From the NCBI GenBank assembly GCA_017544745.1, contig JAFYDO010000114.1, positions 1-7,334 on the forward strand: DNA of 7,334 nt, given 5' to 3'. The position numbers and the translations under genes were made by a program. The first letter of the stretch is position 1, and the number at the start of each line of letters is the position of its first letter. The notes beneath the pieces were generated by a model, which saw nothing but the letters and a program-made list of their open reading frames with translations, was not told where the DNA came from and did no database searches. Positions 4,307-7,334 of the stretch are shown here, piece after piece. This DNA comes from Treponema sp. (GTDB lineage: Bacteria > Spirochaetota > Spirochaetia > Treponematales > Treponemataceae).

Positions 4307-6791
4307 GTTTCAAAACCCCGCAGCATTTTTGCTTTTACTTTTGATTCCTCTTTTATTTTTACTGCGCTTTTTAAAGATTTTTAAGCCGCTTACTTTTTCT
4401 GCAGTACTCGCAGACTGGAACGGCAAAGCCTTTAGCTGGAACGGCAGGGTAAGAAAAATTATTTCTGTACTTGCAAGACTCATCATGTTTACAGGCTTTT
4501 TGTTTGCAGTAGCTGCTCTTGCAGATCCTGTAATAACAAGGCAGGAAAAGGTTTATACCTCTTTAGGAAGCGACATTGTTTTTGTTCTTGATACTTCTCC
4601 TTCCATGGCAGCCCGGGATATGGGTACAAGGGATACAGGAGTAACAACCCGGCTTGAATCTGCAAAGTCTACAATAAAGCAGCTGGCCCTTGCACATGAC
4701 GGAACCCGCTTTGGACTTGTCGTGCTTGGAAGCGAAGCCAGTGTCTATGTGCCTCCAACCAGTGACCATACAACCTTCCTCAAGCGCATAGACGAAGTAA
4801 GTGTTGGTATTCTTGGAAATGGTTCTGCAATAGGGGACGGGCTTAGTACTGCAGTATGCCACCTTGTTTCTTCCGGGGCGCAAAAGCGTGCAATTATCCT
4901 TCTTACTGACGGAGAAAATAACGCAGGCCAGATTCACCCCGAAACTGCAGCACAGTTAGCAGCCTCTAACGGCATAACAGTTTATGTTGTGGGAATTGGT
5001 ACTAAAGGAACCGTGCCTCTTGAATACATAGATCCTGCAACCGGCAAGGAATATTCAGGTTATCTTGATTCCAACTTTAATTCTGCGGGATTAAGACGCA
5101 TTGCTTCCATTGGAGGCGGCCGCTATTTTGAAGTTACTTCGCTGGAAGATTTTATAAAGATTTTTGAAAGTGTTGCCAAGTCCGAAGATGTAGTTCAAAA
5201 CTATACCTTCCGCACAGTTACCCAGAGCTTTTATAAAAAAATCCTTTTGTGGGCGCTCATTCTTTTTGCAGCCGGCTGGTTTATCAAGCGCGTAATTCTG
5301 CGCGAGATGATGAGCTTCCGTTATAAAAAGATTTTATTTGTGCGTTCTGCTTTTCTTGCGCTTAGCTTTATAATGCTGCTTTTGTCTTATGCAGATATTC
5401 ACTGGGGAACCTATCTTGTGCCAGTACAGAAAAGTGGTGCTGCGGTAAGTCTTGTTTATGATATTTCCAACAGTATGCTCGCAAAGGATTGTAAGGGCGG
5501 ACTAACAAGATTAGGGGCTGCTGCTGAATATTCCAAGGAGCTTTTGGAACACATGAACGGAGTAAGTGCATCTGTTGTTCTTGCAAAGGGAGACGGAGTT
5601 GCGGCCATTCCGCTTACAGACGATTACACAATGATAGATTCACTTTTAAACGTAATGTCTCCGTCGCTCATGACAGTGCCCGGTTCAAGTATAGGCAAGG
5701 GAATCCTCAAAGCCAAAGAAACCTTCTCCGAAAATTATTCCAGCATTGGACGTATCTGGGTTTTTACCGACGGCGAAGAAACAGACAATCATCTTAAGCA
5801 GGCGCTAAGCGAATGTATAAAAGCGGGCATAAGCGTAACCATAATTGGTTTTGGAAGCGAAACCGAAAGTGCAGTGCTTGCAGGGGACGGAACCACAACT
5901 GTAATGTCTGCCCTGCGTTCTGCAAAAATTCAGTCGACAATAGAAGATGCAAAAAAGAATCTTGGCTTTTATAAAAATCAGACAGATGTTCTTTATATGA
6001 ATTATATAGAAAAGGGTTCTGCCTTAAAGCTTTTGAATCAGATTAAAGAAAGCGGAAGTCAGTTTGTTTCGTACGAAGCAAAACCTGTTCCTCGCTTTAA
6101 GCTTTTCCTTTTGCTTGCGGTTTTATTCTACAGCTTTAGCTATCTGTTTACAGAGTTTGATTTTGAACGTGTAAAAAAGGCTTCGTCGCTTGCGTTTACA
6201 CTATGTTTCTGCCTTGTTGTGTGCGGAACTTTAACCAGTTGTTCTGATTCTACCGGCGATGTTGTAAAAGGAACCTTTGCCTTTGCACAAAAACAGTATT
6301 CCAAATCTGTTTCATTTTTTAATTCTGCAAAGGAAAAAGAAAAGCAGCGTGACAGCAGCAGTCAGACTTTACAGTATGTTACCTTTGACCTTGCAACTGC
6401 CTATTCTCTGCTAGGAGAAGACGAAGCTGCAATGGAAAAATATTTTGAAATTGACCAGAGTGCACCTCAAGCAATCCGTTACGGCGCTTATTATAATGCG
6501 GGAATAATTGCACACAAAAACGAAGATTACGAACATGCAGTTGAATATTTTAAAAAGGCTCTTGAAGCAGACAGTACGAAAGTAGATGCAAAAATTAATC
6601 TTGAGCTTTCTATTCAGAGTGTAGAAGTAAATGTGCGCCACAGTCAGAGTCAGGCAACGCCATCTGCCGAAGAAAACGGCGATAATAAAGATATGGAAAA
6701 AGCAGTCTTTGAACGAATAAAGGAGAATGATCAGAAGCAATGGAAAAACAGCGAAGTAAATCAGGCTCAAAATCTTTCGGACGATTATTAG
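4299..6791 (+). CDS. batABC: BatA-BatB-BatC fusion: membrane protein with two VWA domains and a C-terminal TPR domain
   Basis: An 830-residue protein that covers what are usually three genes. BatA-like part: membrane segments at about 8-27 and 54-76, then a VWA domain (92-295) with MIDAS D98-T-S-P-S102, a Thr near 154 and 'LLTDGEN' (Asp204). Junction: membrane segments at about 314-330 and 344-362. BatB-like part: a second VWA domain (382-595) with MIDAS D388-I-S-N-S392, 'IPLTDD' (Thr440) and 'FTDGEET' (Asp491), then a segment at about 600-617. BatC-like part: a basic patch and hydrophobic stretch (624-647) ending in L-T-S-C648, followed by about three TPR-like helical pairs (654-680, 693-723, 727-760), best seen in 'AYYNAGIIAHKNEDYEHAVEYFKKAL', and a polar tail. 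Positive charges place both VWA domains and the TPR domain in the periplasm. Both MIDAS sites look intact, so both VWA domains may bind metal. In Bacteroides, Leptospira and Borrelia these modules are mostly separate proteins. The 3' end overlaps batD by 52 bases. Domain identity is secure; function is unresolved. Confidence 0.9.
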   Translation: MFEFQNPAAFLLLLLIPLLFLLRFLKIFKPLTFSAVLADWNGKAFSWNGRVRKIISVLARLIMFTGFLFAVAALADPVITRQEKVYTSLGSDIVFVLDTSPSMAARDMGTRDTGVTTRLESAKSTIKQLALAHDGTRFGLVVLGSEASVYVPPTSDHTTFLKRIDEVSVGILGNGSAIGDGLSTAVCHLVSSGAQKRAIILLTDGENNAGQIHPETAAQLAASNGITVYVVGIGTKGTVPLEYIDPATGKEYSGYLDSNFNSAGLRRIASIGGGRYFEVTSLEDFIKIFESVAKSEDVVQNYTFRTVTQSFYKKILLWALILFAAGWFIKRVILREMMSFRYKKILFVRSAFLALSFIMLLLSYADIHWGTYLVPVQKSGAAVSLVYDISNSMLAKDCKGGLTRLGAAAEYSKELLEHMNGVSASVVLAKGDGVAAIPLTDDYTMIDSLLNVMSPSLMTVPGSSIGKGILKAKETFSENYSSIGRIWVFTDGEETDNHLKQALSECIKAGISVTIIGFGSETESAVLAGDGTTTVMSALRSAKIQSTIEDAKKNLGFYKNQTDVLYMNYIEKGSALKLLNQIKESGSQFVSYEAKPVPRFKLFLLLAVLFYSFSYLFTEFDFERVKKASSLAFTLCFCLVVCGTLTSCSDSTGDVVKGTFAFAQKQYSKSVSFFNSAKEKEKQRDSSSQTLQYVTFDLATAYSLLGEDEAAMEKYFEIDQSAPQAIRYGAYYNAGIIAHKNEDYEHAVEYFKKALEADSTKVDAKINLELSIQSVEVNVRHSQSQATPSAEENGDNKDMEKAVFERIKENDQKQWKNSEVNQAQNLSDDY
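6174..6242 (+). other. Internal lipoprotein-type signal sequence with lipobox, at the BatB/BatC boundary
   Basis: Residues 626-648 of the fusion read like a complete type II signal peptide: two lysines, a hydrophobic core rich in Leu, Phe, Val and Cys, and then L645-T-S-C648, which fits the consensus [LVI][ASTVI][GAS]C exactly. A Ser-Asp-rich linker and the TPR domain follow. The preceding membrane segment (600-617) leaves the chain in the cytoplasm, so the stretch has the N-in orientation that signal peptidase II substrates have. There is no in-frame ATG with a ribosome site nearby, so it is not an independent start. Cleavage is inferred and not shown. Confidence 0.5.
6720..6725 (+). promoter_or_regulatory. 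Likely ribosome binding site of batD, at long spacing
   Basis: AAGGAG lies inside the 3' end of the fusion gene, 14 bases before ATG 6740, longer than the usual 5-10. A closer but weak purine stretch, AGAAG (6733-6737), is the only alternative. An ATG at 6727 is out of frame and soon meets a stop. The batD frame has a stop at 6728-6730, so 6740 is the first possible ATG. Confidence 0.5.
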
Positions 6792-7334
6792 CATTTGTGC
6801 TTGGTGCGGTGGTCTGGCTTGCTGCAGGCACTCCACGTGTTTTTGCCCAGACTCTTACCAATGCAATCTTACAGTCCATAAGACTTACTGCTGCCGAAAA
6901 TCAGAACCTGTATGTAAACACCGATATAAAATTTGAAGCCCAGCTTCCATATACTCTGCCCGGACAGATTGATATTTCCATGCCCGAAGAAACCGAGACA
7001 GCTGCTTTTAAAACCTTACGCAAGGTGGAGTCGGAGGGTGGAACCAGAATAGAAATATGGTATTCCTTTTCTAAAGAAGGAACGTACACTCTGCCATCTC
7101 TTACCGTAAAAATTAAAAACTCCCGCCGCCGCATTCCTTTTGATTCTGTTACTATTGGAGTTAATCCAAAAGAGGTTCGTCCTTCCTGTGTAATTGTTAC
7201 AGACCGCGGTCAGAACGTTCCTCTTACAGTTTATGCGGGACAGACAATTCATTTTAAAGTATGCCTGCGTCATGCAACCCAGCTTTTTCAGTTTTCGTGG
7301 GAGCTTCCAAAAGATTCTCTTTTTGAACAGACAA
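6740..7334 (+). CDS. batD: BatD-like exported protein, N-terminal part (continues past the window)
   Basis: The frame is open from 6731 to the window end, giving 198 residues and no stop. Residues 1-15 are basic (MEKQRSKSGSK...GR), 16-30 hydrophobic, and 'RVFAQ' gives a signal peptidase I site after Ala36, so the mature protein should start at Gln37 in the periplasm. After this comes a beta-rich region typical of BatD ('oxygen tolerance') proteins: 'NQNLYVNTDIKFEAQLP', 'YSFSKEGTYTLPSLTVKI', then a second unit starting 'VPLTVYAGQTIHFKVCLRH'. BatD usually ends in a membrane anchor, which would lie outside the window. The start overlaps the fusion gene by 52 bases in another frame. Position and pattern agree with the last gene of the Bat set. 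Identity as BatD is likely, not proven. Confidence 0.82.
   Translation, partial: MEKQRSKSGSKSFGRLLAFVLGAVVWLAAGTPRVFAQTLTNAILQSIRLTAAENQNLYVNTDIKFEAQLPYTLPGQIDISMPEETETAAFKTLRKVESEGGTRIEIWYSFSKEGTYTLPSLTVKIKNSRRRIPFDSVTIGVNPKEVRPSCVIVTDRGQNVPLTVYAGQTIHFKVCLRHATQLFQFSWELPKDSLFEQT

Noticed and set aside
6411..6836. A minus-strand open frame of 141 codons over the TPR region
   Set aside because: The hydrophobic, Phe/Cys-rich translation is what the complement of Lys- and Glu-rich TPR codons gives; the plus-strand domains explain the region.

Overview
The window is a fully coding, single-strand (+) gene cluster that looks chromosomal and most likely comes from a spirochaete, probably a Treponema-like organism. 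The grounds are the moderate G+C, the relaxed spirochaete-type lipobox on a solute-binding lipoprotein, and a gene order that matches, from memory, the Borrelia MoxR / DUF58 / hypothetical / VWA / VWA / TPR / BatD cluster (BB0176 to BB0170). Taxonomy is inferred and no search was run. There are no RNA genes, mobile elements, CRISPR arrays or terminators, and no gene-free stretch longer than about 10 bases.

Layout: (1) 2-322, the 3' end of a PLP-dependent class I/II aminotransferase. (2) 326-1582, an ABC-type extracellular solute-binding lipoprotein with no permease beside it. (3) 1593-2558, a MoxR-family AAA+ ATPase. (4) 2559-3443, a DUF58 protein with an intact metal-binding (MIDAS) motif. 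(5) 3440-4306, a single-pass membrane protein with a BatD-like beta domain. (6) 4299-6791, an 830-residue membrane protein that joins BatA-like (VWA), BatB-like (VWA) and BatC-like (TPR) modules in one chain. (7) 6740 to the window end, the N-terminal part of a BatD-like exported protein; its frame has no stop in the window.

Genes 3 to 7 form a Bat ('Bacteroides aerotolerance') type operon. In the general model of MoxR/VWA systems, a cytoplasmic MoxR ATPase works with VWA proteins and membrane partners on maturation or quality control of other proteins; the substrate here is unknown. Expression looks tightly coupled: consecutive genes abut or overlap by 0, 4, 8 and 52 bases. A candidate sigma70-type promoter (276-304) inside the end of the aminotransferase gene could drive everything from the solute-binding protein onward.

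The main points of interest are the BatA-BatB-BatC fusion, an internal lipoprotein-type signal sequence with a consensus lipobox at the BatB/BatC junction (possible post-translational release of a lipidated TPR protein), a transmembrane segment apparently shared at the BatA/BatB junction, and a BatD-like domain predicted to be periplasmic without an N-terminal signal peptide. I see a variant of a known but poorly understood system, not a wholly new one.
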